Assembly (NCBI RefSeq): GCF_024166365.1
Contig: NC_064821.1
Span: forward strand, 106,126,349 to 106,190,348
DNA: 64,000 nucleotides
DNA from: Elephas maximus indicus
Lineage: Eukaryota; Chordata; Mammalia; Proboscidea; Elephantidae
Direction: 5' to 3'
Shown here: in pieces, positions 11,166 to 22,633 of the stretch
Layout: every line of letters begins with the position of its first letter
How positions within the stretch are numbered: position 1 is the first letter of the stretch
The notes under the pieces: model-generated
Database searches by the model: none
What the model was told of the DNA's origin: nothing
What the model saw: only the letters and a program-made list of their open reading frames with translations
Position numbers and translations under genes: made by a program

Positions 11166-11874
11166 GGCTGAAATTATCCTGATGCCAGGAATAATATAAA
11201 CACACAAGGTAACAATGTGGTTACCTTTTGCCAGTGGGTGGCAAACCTCACTTCTATATAAGAGGGACAGCCCATTTTATGCCTCTCAGGCCAAAGATGC
11301 TGCTAGACTGGCAAACATTTCTTTCAGCCACTGAACAGAGACAGGCTCATCACATGATGAGTTATACATTGCAGAAAGACAAAGTCCTTAATGACAATGC
11401 TGGCAGAGTCAGCCTTGGTGGAGCTAGGAGCAGGTGGTGCTGGAATGAAAAAGTATCTGGAAAGCGGGGAAAATTGTGGCATATTTCATATGGACTGATA
11501 GGCAATTTTTGGTCCACTCCCATGGAAATCACTTGGGAATAACCTGGCACTTATTAAATACACAAGGCTTATGGAAAGACTCCTTCATTACTGAGTCCCT
11601 GCACCAGAGTTCTCACTGAGCAAAATGTCAACATCACAGAGCGTGATTTAGCCCTGATTCAAGAGTAGTAATTCCGTCACTTAGCAGTACACAGGCAAAG
11701 ATGGCACCTTCTGAAAGACAAGGGGGCTATGGATACAGCACTCAGGTGCCCAGAAATGCCTAAATATGGAAAATAGACTGATGTAGCTATATGAATCTAT
11801 TTGTATTTTCCAGAAATGAAAATTTCCTGGAACAAAATTCTAAACCTTGAACCCTGCAGTGGCAGCAACTAGCT
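11166..11874. other. Unassigned, contains right arm of inverted repeat
   Basis: No gene or known repeat apart from the inverted-repeat arm 11344-11576. The frame at 11228-11542 spans that arm and has no recognised domain. Confidence 0.5.
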
Positions 11875-12830
11875 CATGGCACCACTCTCTATAATCTCCT
11901 GGGCCTCTCCTTCCATCTCCTGGTCACAGTCACTCTCACACAACATGTGTCGGGAACACTGAAGGACAGTTTATGAACTCAAGGGTCTTCCCATCTCAGT
12001 TAAAGGCAACCCTGTCGTCCCACTTTCGCAGGCCATAAACCTTGGAGTCACTCTTGACTCCTTTTTTTTCCTCACAGTCTGCATCTAATACAGCAGGAAA
12101 TTCTATCAGCTGTACCTCCTAAATATATCCAGAAGCCAGCCACTTCCACTGCTTTTACCCTGATCCCAGCTGCCATCATCTCTCACCTGGATTAGGCAGT
12201 AGTCTCCTAACTAGTCTTCCTGCTTTTATTCTTGCCACTCGCTCTACAGATTTTTTCAACTGTGGCTGGTGTGATCCTTTTAAAACATTAATGGGATTAT
12301 GCCATGTCTGTGCTTACACCCCCCAATGGCTCTCCATCTCAGTAAAAGCACAAGGTAAAGTCCTCATAGCATTGGTGGTTCAGTGGTAGAATTTTCACCT
12401 CGCACGCAAAAGACCCAGGTTCTATTCCTGGCCAATGCACCTCGTGTGTAGCCACTACCTTTCTGTCAATGAAGGCTTATTTGTTGCTATGATGCAGAAC
12501 AGATTTCAGTGGAGCTTCTAGGCTGAGAGGGACTAGGAAGGACAGTCTAGAGATCAACTTTTTAAAATCAGCGAATGAAAATTCCATGGATTACAACTGT
12601 CCAAGCCACAACTAATCATGGTGCAGGACCAGGTAGCATTTCATTCCATTGTGCATGGGCTCTCCATGAGTTGGGGGCCAACTTAATAGCAGCTCACAAC
12701 AACAAAGTATTTATACTGGTCCACAGTGCCCTGAGTGGTGTGCCCTTCGTTACCTTCCTTACCATGTATCTTGTCTCTTCACCCCCCTCTCTGCACCAGC
12801 CCCATTGGCTTCCTTGCTGTTCCTCAGCCA
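11875..12830 (+). repeat. L2 LINE, split by a SINE
   Basis: Sense L2 order: aaaccttggagtcactcttg, ctaaatatatccagaagcc, ctggattaggcagtagtctc, tgatccttttaaaacatta, ccaatggctctccatctcag. Interrupted at 12369-12705 and resuming at gccctgagtggtgtgccct. Confidence 0.85.
12369..12705 (+). mobile_element. tRNA-Gly-headed SINE with RTE-like tail
   Basis: Head 12369-12439 resembles tRNA-Gly: gcattggtggttcagtggta, then the B-box-like ggttctattcc and the closing ggccaatgc. Body (aggctgagagggactaggaa) resembles the RTE 5' UTR, and the tail from about 12620 (ggtgcaggaccaggtagcat ... acaacaacaaa) matches the RTE 3' end. Flanks aaagtcctcata / aaagtatttata form a decayed TSD. Confidence 0.82.
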
Positions 12831-13094
12831 GGCCAGAAGAGTGGTATGGGCCACAGAAACAGAGCCCTGGCTAAAGAAGCCACCAGGGCCACCAGAGTCG
12901 GGGAAGGGCTGTGGAGGGGCGGTGCATCAGACCCACCTTCAAGAAGTCCAATCTAGTGTGTGGAACACAGTGCATCTGGGGTGGATGAAGAACAATGATA
13001 TGGGGCACTTGGGGAGAACAGGGCAGTTGAGCACACATTGCATGTCTCAACAAGCTGCGGACAGCCTGGGTGGGCAATAGTGAAAAATGACTAT
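12831..13094. other. Unassigned, G-rich stretch
   Basis: Between two L2 pieces; no repeat or gene recognised. Short overlapping frames lack any recognised domain. Confidence 0.4.
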
Positions 13095-13660
13095 GATCAT
13101 GCCACTGTCTAAAATCTCCACTGGCTCTCCACCACCTACAAAATAAATGTCCCATTCCTTAGCTCAACACGCAAGCCCATCCTACTCTCATCTACCCTCC
13201 AGCTCTTGCCAGCCTGCCCTCCTACATCCCCTCCTACAATCCCTTACTCCGGCCGTGCCAGATTGCTAAGAGTTACCCACACTGATCATGCTGACCCATA
13301 TTTCAGAACCTTCACATTTGCTATTTCTTCATTTCCTTCTTCCTACTCCCCCAACAGTCAAAAATCAGCTTGTGTCAAGGCAGAATTTCTGCCTACCCCC
13401 TGTACCTTCCTCACCTCCCTCGAGTAGACACACACATATACACACCCCATCTGATTTCAAATACTCCTCCTCTCTGCTCCTATAATGCCACGTGTTCACA
13501 ACCATCACATTAATTAACCCACTGCACTGTAATGGCTGATTTGTTTTATCCCTACTAGACCATGAGTTGTTTGTTGGCAGGGACAGATTCTTGTGTGCCT
13601 CTGTATCCCCAGCATCTAACACAGTGCCTGGCACAGGGTAGGTGCTTTACAGCTCCATAC
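13095..13660 (+). repeat. L2 LINE 3' end
   Basis: Sense L2: cactggctctccaccaccta, then the hallmark end tatccccagcatctaacaca and gtgcctggcacagggtaggt. Confidence 0.9.
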
Positions 13661-14299
13661 ATGTGCACTGAGCCAATGAAGGAACAGAAGCAGGTGCTCC
13701 ATCAACACAGGGCAGGTTTGACAGGAGGTATAGAGAAAGTCACATTCCCAGGCCTGGGAGCCTGAGCTAGACCTCCAGCATCAAGGAGGCTGAAAATGCA
13801 AAGTAGGGCCTGGTCTTAGAGGAATGGGTCATAGACAGGTTGTCAGGGAGGATGCTTCAATACAGGGAGTCAGGTTCTGGAAGAGAAAGGGTGAGGATTA
13901 GTCTCAAGGGCAAAGCAGAGGATTCTGAGATGGGCGTAATTTCTCAATAAGTCTCACAACCAGACCGATGCAGCTACTGGGCTAGGCAGAGAAATGGTGG
14001 ATAAAGAGGAGGGCAAATAGCCCCCTTTGAAGAGAACAAAGGGGCGCAAGGAGCCTGGCCACTCATGACACGTCCAGTTTCCACAGTATCTTGGTCAGTC
14101 TTCTTCCTCACTGAACTTGAAATGGACTTACTAATGGCAAGACCAACAGGGTCATCCCTTGGCAGAAACTAAAATTGGTACAATTGTATTTCCGCTGTTG
14201 TCCTTAACAGGTTTCTCCCTCCTTATATCACTTCCTTTCCAAAAAGTCTAAGGAAAGAAATTTGATAACCATATTCACTTTTTTGTTGTTGTTGTTTTT
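13661..14299. other. Unassigned sequence
   Basis: No recognised repeat or gene in about 640 bp apart from a short GTT/T-rich run near 14285-14300. Confidence 0.4.
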
Positions 14300-14565
14300 T
14301 AATTCACATTTGGCATAGAGGTTCTTGAACCAGATCGCTTGAGTTAAAATTCCAGCTGTGTCATTTCCTGCCTGTGTGACCTTATGCAAGTTATATACCC
14401 TTGCTTAGCCTCGGTTTTCTCATCTGTAAAATGGGAATAATAATAATACCTAACTCACAGGGTTATGGTGAAGATGAAACGAGATCATGGATGAAAAGCA
14501 CTTTGAGCAATCCCCGATATACAATACTCAGTGAATGCTGGTTACTATTGTAATTGGTAGTGTAT
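14300..14565 (+). repeat. MIR SINE, well preserved
   Basis: Sense MIR with clear core: gtgtgaccttatgcaagtta, ggttttctcatctgtaaaat, gggaataataataatacct, and the tail caatactcagtgaatgctgg. Confidence 0.93.
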
Positions 14566-14574
14566 GATTATTAT

Positions 14575-14746
14575 TCATGGTATAGAGGTTATGAACCCAA
14601 TGAAGCCAGACCATCAGGTTCAAATTCTCTCTCCACCTCTCCCTAGCCCCCTAATCTTGGACAAGTCCTCATCTGTAAAATGGATATAATAAGAGATTTA
14701 CTTCTAAGTTAGAACATGCCTGGGACATAACAAGTGCTTTATAAAT
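14575..14746 (+). repeat. MIR SINE, interrupted by LTR
   Basis: Second sense MIR (cttggacaagtcctcatctg, tgcctgggacataacaagtg). Its tail is cut at 14746 by the LTR and resumes at 15254 as taaatatttgtggaataaat. Confidence 0.85.
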
Positions 14747-15253
14747 TGTCTTAGTCATCTAGCACTGCTATAACAGAAATACTACAAGTGGATGGCTTTA
14801 ACAAAAAGTTTATTGTCTCACAGACCAGTAGGCTACAAGTCCGAATTCAGGGTGTCAGCTCCAGAGAAAGCCTTTCTCTCTCTGTCAGCTCTGGAGGAAT
14901 GTCCTTGGCATCAGTCTTCCCTTGGTCTGGGAGTTTCTCAGCACAGGAACCTCAAGTCCAAAGGATGCCTTCTGCTCCTGGTCCTGCTTTCTTGGTGGTA
15001 TGAGGTCTCCATGTCCATCTGCTCAGTTCTCTCTTTTATATCTCAAAAAAGACTGCACAAAACACTATCTGATATTGTAGATCTCATCAATATAACTTCC
15101 GCTAATCCATCTCATTACATCACAATGATAGGGTTTACAACATATAGGGAAATCACATCAGATGACAAAATGGTAGACAATCATACAATACTGGAAGTCA
15201 TGACCTAGCCAAGTTGACAGATATTTTGGGGGGACACAATTCAATCCATGACA
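14747..15253 (-). mobile_element. Solo LTR, MaLR/ERVL-like
   Basis: Begins tgtcttagtc and ends atccatgaca (TG...CA ends), with a perfect 5-bp TSD taaat at 14742-14746 and 15254-15258. Read on the minus strand it starts tgtcatggattgaattgtgt, as MLT1-type LTRs do, and has a TATA-like gatataaaagagag near 15045. No internal retroviral sequence adjoins it. Same family as 24569-25064. Confidence 0.85.
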
Positions 15254-15416
15254 TAAATATTTGTGGAATAAATACATTAAATAACTTACCGTATTCACCC
15301 TTTCTGAGATACTTGCATTTTTTTAAAGGCCCAAGGGGAGAGCAATCTTAACTCCAGTGGCAAGACACTAATGGACATGGGCAAAGATGGTATTTGGAGC
15401 TTTATGGTACCTCCCA

Positions 15417-15623
15417 CCAAACCAGTCACTGTTGAGTCAATTCTGACTCATGGCGGCCCCATGTGTATCAAAGTAGAACTACGCTCCATAGGGTTTTCAA
15501 TGGCTGATTCTTCATAAGTAGATTGCCAAGCCTTTCTTCTGAGGCACCTCAGGGCAGACTTAAGCCTCCAACCTTCTGGTTAGCAGCTAAGCACGTTAAC
15601 CATTTGCATCACCCAGAGACTCC
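15417..15623 (-). mobile_element. AfroSINE, older subfamily
   Basis: Antisense copy: ctgttgagtcaattctgact, ccatagggttttcaatggct, ending gcatcacccagagactcc. The longer body and the ggttttcaatgg block mark the older subfamily. Confidence 0.9.
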
Positions 15624-16261
15624 TGTATGTCCCAAATACTGCTCTGTAAGCAGCTGCCTTTTCTCTGCCACGCTCCTGGCTTCACAGGACCCAAACCGGC
15701 CCCAGACTTGCTGAGAAGGTCCCAGAGTCCTGACAACATATAACAAAGGTGCAGGAGGGAGTCGGGCCCGCAATGAAAACAGCTGACCCAGTGGACTGGC
15801 TGCTGCCACAGGATCTATTTCCCAGCGTCTCAGAAGTTGCTGACTTCAGCCTTTCCAGAGTGAAACACCGTCCCTGGTCAGAGACAGCACTGAGGCGAGC
15901 TCGCAGCACAGCCATAAATCTGCAAGCTGTATTATTTAAGAGACCTGACTTTCTTGTGTTGCGATATTAAAGCAAATCTGCCTCCCGCTCATAAATCAGC
16001 ATGGCCATTTCCGACCTCGGCCACTCTGCTCAGTCGTCTCGAGATGCACACAGCGTAGAGTTCCCTCACTTGGGAGGTGCAGGTTGAGAAAGTAAAGGAA
16101 GATGCATATTTACCCACTCCCAAAACTGTTCTCAGCACCTTGCCTGCACGCTCCTTCTCTGTCCTATAAGCTTAGATTCCCAGCATCTTCTGGAAAGCCA
16201 CAGAAACTGCAACATGGACGCCTGATACGGGTATAAATTACTCTTGAAAGCACTCTAAATA
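15624..16261. other. Unique sequence
   Basis: No repeat recognised. Moderately GC-rich at 15650-16060. Frames on both strands are short and lack recognisable domains. Confidence 0.45.
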
Positions 16262-16405
16262 GACAGTGTAGGTATTCTTAATCTCAGTCTACAGATCACG
16301 AAACTGAATATCAAAATGTTAAATAAATTTCCCAAAATATTCCTAGTAGTTAATAGAGGAGCCTGGACTAACCTGTGTCTTCTTACTCCTGGTCAGTGTT
16401 CTTTT
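16262..16405 (-). repeat. MIR SINE, partial
   Basis: Antisense MIR core: gtctacagatcacgaaactg, gttaaataaatttcccaaaa, gaggagcctggactaacct. Confidence 0.7.
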
Positions 16406-16499
16406 TGAAGTATTAAATATCTCTTATCATGAATTTCTTCATATGCATAAAGCAAAGAAGCCCAGAAACTCTCTTGGACGGAAAAAATGATCTCAGCTC

Positions 16500-17336
16500 A
16501 ACATTGTTAAATGAACCTTGATAATGCCAGAGGCTTTTCTGTCCATCAGCAAACTTTATCCCTCCATCAAACCTTTCAGGGGCTTCCCATCACCTAAAAT
16601 GAAACTCAAGTTCTTAGCATAACACGCAAGGAGGGGGCCTCAAGAGCTGACCCGAACTGTCATTTGGCTTCATCTCCTCTCACCACAGATCACTTCATCC
16701 TTCTTTCCTCCAGGAATTCTGCTCTGATCCACCCCCTACTCCCAGGCATCCCTCCTCTGAACTCTTACAGCACCCTGTACTTCCCCTGACCCCATCACTT
16801 CCCACACTAGCTTACCAGGGTCTCTTCACTTGTCTGTCTCCTCTTTAAGACTGTGAACGTCTTGTTGTTAGTTGCAGTCAATTCACCTCTGACTCATGGC
16901 AACCTTATGTGTAAGTAGAACAAAACATTGTGTGGTCCTACGCCATCTTCACAATCTTGGGTATGCTCGAGTCCATTGTTGCAACCACTGTGTATTTTGA
17001 GTGCTTTCCAATCTCGAGGGCTCATCTTCCATCACTGTGCCAGACAGTATTGTGTTGTGATCCATAAGGTTTTCATTGGCTAATTTTCAGAAGTAGCTCA
17101 CCAGGTCTTTCTTCTAGGTCTGTCTTTGTCTGGAAGCTCTGCTGAAACCTATACCATGGGTGACCCTACTGGCATTTGAAATAGCAGTGGCATAGCTTCC
17201 AGCATCACAGCAACATGCAAGCCACCACAGTAGGACAAGCTGACAGACAGATGGTGGGTGAACTCAGTAAAAGCAGGAATGTAGCCATGGTTCCTGGTAC
17301 AACAGTAGGCACTCAGTAAATATACTTGGATTGAAT
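16500..17336 (+). repeat. L2 LINE, split
   Basis: Sense L2: caggggcttcccatcaccta, gaggagggggcct-like middle, ctgtctcctctttaagactg; interrupted at 16859-17257, then the 3' end gttcctggtacaacagtagg and actcagtaaatatacttgga. Confidence 0.82.
16859..17257 (-). mobile_element. Internally deleted RTE unit B
   Basis: Left: RTE 3' end (gttgttagttgcagtcaatt, then gagtccattgttgcaaccac). Right: RTE 5' UTR and start region (gggctcatcttccatcactg, ggttttcattggctaatttt, gcatagcttccagcatcaca). The junction, near tgtattttgagtgctttcca, differs from units A and C. Short TSD gtgaac at 16853-16858 and 17258-17263. Confidence 0.82.
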
Positions 17337-17337
17337 T

Positions 17338-17500
17338 CTCACTACCACCCTATGCAATAAAACATTGCTATTTTCGTTTAACAGATGAGGAAATGGATGC
17401 TCAGACACATTGAATAAGCTGTTCAGCATTGAGCCTTTAGGAAGGTCCCCAGCTAGGACTGGAACTCAGGCTTCCAGCTACTGTGCTACATCCCAGACCC
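17338..17500 (-). repeat. MIR SINE
   Basis: Antisense MIR: acagatgaggaaatggatgc, gctgttcagcattgagcc, aggactggaactcaggcttc. Confidence 0.8.
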
Positions 17501-17951
17501 TCTACCCCTTCCAGCTTTATTTAGTCTCAGGTGCTTCATTTGACTTCTGCTTTTCCAACCACCTCCAACCCTTTACAGCCCCATACAATGAATTAGCTTT
17601 GCCATTCAGTGCCATTCAAGGTGGAAGGGAGCTAGAATCGGTCCTAGGCATCTCTCTCCTCTCTATTCAGCATGCCTCAACCATCTCTTGCAAAAGGATT
17701 CCCAGGTCACCCTTGAAGAAATGTCCTGCGTGCTCCTTCGGAGGGCTGACCAGGACCACTGGGAGAAAACTAGAGAGCAGAATATTTGTGTTAATTCACA
17801 AACATTGAGTGTTTGCTCTGTGCCAGACATACCCTAATGACTAGATCTATCAGAAAAGAGAACAGACTGTAGGCCATTCCTGGAGGCAGGCAGCCTGAGG
17901 CAGGGTTGCCAGGGGAGACAGTAGCATTTGATAGGGAGTGGTCTTAGATGA
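17501..17951. other. Unassigned, with short MIR/L2-like scrap
   Basis: A weak antisense repeat end (gagtgtttgctctgtgccag) at about 17790-17850. Right end holds the left TSD of the next SINE. Confidence 0.45.
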
Positions 17952-18149
17952 AGGAGCCCTGGTGGCACAGCGGTTAAGTGCTCAGCTGCTAACTGAAAGG
18001 TCAGCAGTTTGAAAGCAGGAGAAAGATGTGGCAGTCTGCTTCCATAAAGATTATAGTCTTGGAAACCCTATGGGCTAGTTCTACTCTGACCTACAGGGTC
18101 ACTATGAGTCAGGACCCACTCAATGGCAATGGGTTTGGTTTGGGTTTGG
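17952..18149 (+). mobile_element. AfroSINE, longer form
   Basis: Sense copy ggagccctggtggcacagcg to gggtttggtttgggtttgg with the 30-odd bp middle insert (gcagtctgcttccataaaga) of the longer subfamily. TSD gtcttagatga / gtctcagatga at 17941-17951 and 18150-18160. Confidence 0.94.
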
Positions 18150-18160
18150 GTCTCAGATGA

Positions 18161-19010
18161 CAGCTAAAATCTCTGAATATGTAGCCCCGAACCCATAACT
18201 ACAGGGTCCCTGTCTCCCTGATTCATCCTACTCCAGCCCCTTCCCAGATCTTCTAAGCACTATAGAAAAGCAAAAAGCTTTGGAACTGTGATTAATTTTA
18301 TGAAAATTCCAAAATGTTCTTTAAGTATTGCTCTAAGTGATGTTGTTTCCAATACTTGCTGGCAGAAAAATATTACCCCTGCATTTCAATGCAGAGGAAA
18401 TAAGCAGGCTTCAATTGGCCAGCTTCATTTATTTAGGTTATTTCCTAAAATGAGTGTAATTTGGAAATCACCAGTATTACTCTCTCCCAGTGCAGGTTAA
18501 TGCCTTATACATGGCCTCTGGAAGGGATACTTCTTGCAAGGAGAGTTATTAGCTTCTATTTAGAATGTACTGTATGGATGATTTGTGGGTATAACAAACT
18601 AGAATAATTTAAAGTAGTATTTATTTGCTGAGAACTGCAGTTTAAAGGGAAAAAAAAAAGTAGATTTTAAATCTTTAAACTTTCAGAGATTAAGAGAGAT
18701 TGGCCAGGGATTTATTTGTAGCAGGAATTTCTTTTTCTTATGCTTGCGTCTTTCCCAGCATCCATTCTTCTTCTATGCCTCCATCGAGAATCATGTAATG
18801 ACAGCGCTCGAAGAGACTGTGGATAACCATCCTTTAGAGCAGTAGTGTGCAGACTCCTTTTATGGCCAAATCCTTTATGCAAAGAAAACCTCAGTGCCAC
18901 AGCCAATAAAACAGGGAAAGACAGAGCTGCTGTGGTTGGGGCCTCTATCTCCCCTCACCTTCCTAGGCCCTTGTAAAGCTCCCCAGAGGAACGTACTTTA
19001 AAAACCAAGG
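18161..19010. other. Unique sequence, possibly conserved
   Basis: No transposon recognised over about 850 bp. 18280-18510 is AT-rich with even complexity (gattaattttatgaaaattcc, caatgcagaggaaataagca), as in many conserved noncoding elements. That is inference only. Confidence 0.45.
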
Positions 19011-19014
19011 ACCC

Positions 19015-19150
19015 CTTGTTCTACAGGAAGAGGACTGTGGTCGGAGAATAAGGAATGGCTGACCCACGGTCACTCAGCAAGTATGAGGCAGTACCAGAAT
19101 GAAGACTGTATGTCTTGACTCTGAACCCATGTACATCGCACTAACTCCAG
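19015..19150 (-). repeat. MIR SINE, partial
   Basis: Antisense MIR-like: cccacggtcactcagcaagt, gaggcagtaccagaatgaag, cttgactctgaacccatgta. Confidence 0.65.
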
Positions 19151-21194
19151 CTGCTTCTTGCACTTGGCTTTGCTATTTTAACATAGATCTATTAACCATC
19201 TTTCAAATTCCCATTGATTTTGCATCTATAGTGTAAAGAGGCAGCCAAACCCAAGAGTACAGCACAGAATCACACTCATTCGTGTTAGTGGCAATAATGA
19301 TGCAGGACCCAGACCACAGGTTCTGGGCAGGCACTACTCCTCTGGATGTTCCTGTCGCTCAGCAGCCATACTCAGCATCCAGCAATGCTTAGTGAGCTTG
19401 TCATTTCTAAGCAGGGCACGTTTTTCTGCAGTCCCCTTTCCAAAGAGCAAATGGTGACAGCAGCCTGGAATGCCGAGTCAGCAAAAGGAAGGCACTTTGC
19501 CTGCAGAGGCCCTGCAGAGACCTCGCCCCCCCCGTACCTCCCCCTCATGCCTGGAAGCCCAGATCTTTCCTGGGAACCGGGGCACCCCATGTCAGCCAAC
19601 ATCCACCCCAGGCCTTTTCTCAGGTCCCATAGCCCACACTGATTCCATATGTAACCAAGGGCAATTTCTGTTTGTTTTTGTGCTTTCTATTTCTAGGAGG
19701 GGAGGGGGAGCATCTTGTTATATCAAAGACTTGTTCTGCTGAGGACTTCGATGGCTTTAGGTCTGAATTGGGGTGGCGGTGGGGTTGGGAGATGACAGAA
19801 GAGAGAGCCGAACTGCATTGCATGAGAAAATGGGACTAATTTATTTTTGCTAGGTGAGGTAGAGGGGACAGGAGAGCGGACAAGAAAGAGATCTGGGCGG
19901 AGGTGAACTCTGCCACATGGCAGGAGGCTGGAGCCAATTTGTCAATTGGTTAAAGTGTTTTTAGAACCTGAAATTCCTAACATGAAAGGTTTAAGTTGTC
20001 TTGTGTTTCTGCAGAGAAAATCCCTTCCATTCCTCCATTTTCAGGAGAGCCTTGTATAAGCCTAAACACTATGTTATGGGTGGAAATTAGGAGAAAGGGC
20101 TGAATTCACATCTTGGTTTGGTGTTGCATAGAACCAGACAACACAAGCAGGGCAATAAGAAAATCCATAAAGTAAGATGATTAGGCTAAAACTGGAATTC
20201 AAAGTCGACCACAAGAACCAAAGATTCTGAGTAAGTCTCCTTAATCTTGGTACTTCCACACTCCATGAAGTGAAGGTTTGAGTCTGTCTTTTTTCAGTTT
20301 TAATGGGTGTATTGGTGGAGAGAGTCCATCTGATATCCAGTTTATATATCCCTTGGCAGGAACATCTAGCACTGAAGAGACACGGATTTTCCCGGCACTG
20401 TCAGGGTATCCTGTGAGTTAAGATATAGGAACAGTCATTAATCCAAGAGAATAACATTTGCTGACTCTGACTATAAACTAGACACATTGAGAACAGCTTT
20501 CTTTCTTTCTCTTTAGTGTATTTGTGCTTGCCTGGTTTTGAATACTGCCAGAAACCTTTCTTATTTAGTCCCTGAACTCCACAAGTTCTAACGGGGCCAG
20601 GTGTAATTAGTGAAGCCATGAGTTCAGGGGGAGAATGGTGTTTCACTGCAAACCAAAAGGCATAATACTCAGAGTATTAAGTCTTTTTGCTATTATTAAC
20701 AATCAATTATGACAGCAAAAACAAACATTTCTATTCTTTGGAAAATAAAACCACCTGAGGTGTTGAAAAGTCGTAGAGACCAACACAGGTGACTGCTAAA
20801 TGCAAGACTTAAATTAGGCCCAACCCAGAGGATAAGGCAGAATTTGAAGAATTTGCTCACCAAGTAATTTTGAAAAACAAAGAAAGGGTCCCAGGCTCCT
20901 GGCGGGCATCTCTTATTTATCCCCAGTGTTCTCAAATTTGAGATAGAGAAGGCTTCTCCAGACAGAAAATCAGGATAAAGGTGGAGAAGTGTTGGTGAGC
21001 CCCTGGGATGAGAGCAGGGGTGGTATTTTTCAGGGAGGGGCAAATGAATGAGTATGTCCAACCAACCGAGACAAGTAGGGCCTCAAAGGGGGCTAGTTTG
21101 GAGTGCCCAAACTTTGATCCCTCCATTTTTTTACCAGGTCTCTTCCTATACACAACCCAGTTTCACTCCCCATTACACCAGCTCCAATCTGCCA
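19151..21194. other. Unique sequence, about 2 kb
   Basis: No transposon and no convincing exon recognised. Contains a C-rich run at about 19520-19535 and a GGAGG-rich run at 19695-19710. Overlapping frames at 19346-19742 on both strands have no recognised domain and no matching splice architecture I could defend. Confidence 0.45.
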
Positions 21195-21345
21195 CATGTC
21201 TAGAGAGATGGCTTAGGGCTGAGGCCAGAGCGCTGGCCTTGAATGCAAAGACATGGTTTCAAGCCTCAGCTCTGCCCTTCTGTTTGTGTGACCATGAATA
21301 GGTCTTTGAGCTCCCCAGTCCTTAGCTGTACATTACTAAAACAAT
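21195..21345 (+). repeat. MIR SINE, partial
   Basis: Sense MIR: caagcctcagctctgccctt, gtgtgaccatgaataggtct, ctccccagtccttagctgta. Confidence 0.75.
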
Positions 21346-21364
21346 TACATTCCAAAAGAAATTT

Positions 21365-21930
21365 TTTTTTGTTTTAGTAGCAGAACACTTCTTCAAGGAA
21401 AATCTTATTCAAAATTTCAATATATGGAAAAGAGAAAAGCAGAGCTGGTTGGCAATCATTTTGTCAAAGAGTCTGTAGAAAAATCCTGATCAAAAGTGGG
21501 ATGGATGTGAGACAGAATTTCAAATTCTCAGTGGAAGTTAAACTTTCTGCAGCCATTGAGGCTGGTTGAGCCCCTGAAACTATCACCCTGAGATAAACTT
21601 TAAACCTTAAACCAAAACTACCCTCTGAAGTCTTCTTTGGACCAACAAAATAGTCTATATTAATAAGTATGTTTCTTGAGTATTGTGCTCTATTAGAGAA
21701 CTATCTGTGCGACATCAAACTGACAACAGCAACTCGAAAGGTTAGATGAGAAGGTTAAGGGACAGTGAGTCTGAGTCAATGGTGGTAGAACAATTCAGAG
21801 AAGGATAGTAAGACTGCACAACTTGAAGAATGTAATCTGTGTCACTGCTTTATACATGTAGAAATTGTTGAAATGGTATATTACTGTGTATATTTTCACC
21901 AAAATAAAAATTAAAAAAATTTTTGCAATA
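21365..21930 (+). mobile_element. L1 LINE 3' UTR, afrotherian type
   Basis: Matches, in the same order, the reverse complement of 35560-35999: cctgatcaaaagtgggatgg, gagcccctgaaactatcacc, gcacaacttgaagaatgtaa, gaaattgttgaaatggtata, with a final A-rich tail (aaaataaaaattaaaaaaat). 5'-truncated L1. Confidence 0.8.
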
Positions 21931-22379
21931 AAGGCACGGGAGCTTAAAGCCCTGACCTCGAGCCTCAGGCTCACTTCCCACAGCAGTCCCTGAGTCACCT
22001 GTAGACACAGGCTCAGGAGACCACTCACCTAGAATGCTCTGCGAGTGTTGCCCTTGGAGTTGTGCGACATAGCGTTGCCAACCATAGAGAGACGCAGGGC
22101 GCAGTTCAAAAACTCATTGGACAAAACAATCCCCTTCCAGTTCCAAAAGACTATGGAAATATGCCTACTCCAAAACCACCCAGTCACAGGGCTAATCCCA
22201 ACTCTTCTTCTTTCCCTCAGCTCTGCCTGGTTGCATCCCAGGAGACTGCCAAATGGGGAACAAAGGATGAAAGTAGAGAATAAAGATGAGAAAACAAAAA
22301 GAGGAAGAAAAAACGTACCCATATAAGGGTTTGTTGATGTATGCCGTGATTTAAACGTAAGGTACAGCGAAAGAGGAAA
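21931..22379. other. Unassigned sequence
   Basis: No repeat or gene recognised. Two frames on opposite strands at 22029-22326 overlap each other and have no recognisable domain. Confidence 0.4.
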
Positions 22380-22605
22380 CTGTCACTATGGAACAGAATG
22401 AATCTTGAACCAAAAGTCAGGAGATCATATTTCTCATGCCTGTTCTGCCACTGGCCAACTATGCAACCTTGAACAACTCAACTGTGAAATGGGAGAGAAA
22501 TAAGTGGTTGGTGTACAAGTCTTTTTGAGAAACAAAAGAGAAATACTTGTGTTAAAATACATGAAAACCATGAAGTGTTTTGTAACTTAAGATATTATTA
22601 TCATT
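22380..22605 (+). repeat. MIR SINE
   Basis: Sense MIR: ctgttctgccactggccaac, tatgcaaccttgaacaactc, actgtgaaatgggagagaaa. Confidence 0.8.
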
Positions 22606-22633
22606 TTTTTTTTTAATTTGATATCTTACCAGA

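Larger units (their letters stand above)
10071..11576. repeat. Inverted repeat pair 2 (about 235-bp arms)
   Basis: 10071-10305 is a near-identical inverted copy of 11344-11576; both encode the same accidental 50-odd residue frame (KDKVLNDNAGRVSLGGARSR). The roughly 1-kb loop holds part of pair 1, an RTE-derived unit and a MIR. The left arm abuts pair 1 directly. Confidence 0.9.

Noticed and set aside
10106-11542. Two similar short proteins on opposite strands (10106-10306 minus, 11228-11542 plus)
   Set aside because: Their similarity follows from the inverted duplication of the DNA. Neither has a recognised domain or sequence independent of the repeat arms.
12369-12439. Functional tRNA-Gly gene
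   Set aside because: The head is joined to a SINE body and tail, its B box and stems are mutated, and two similar copies occur at 25255-25324 and 29590-29660. It is a SINE promoter relic.
14788-15208. Overlapping frames of 71 and 138 codons
   Set aside because: They lie wholly inside an antisense solo LTR and have no retroviral or cellular domain.
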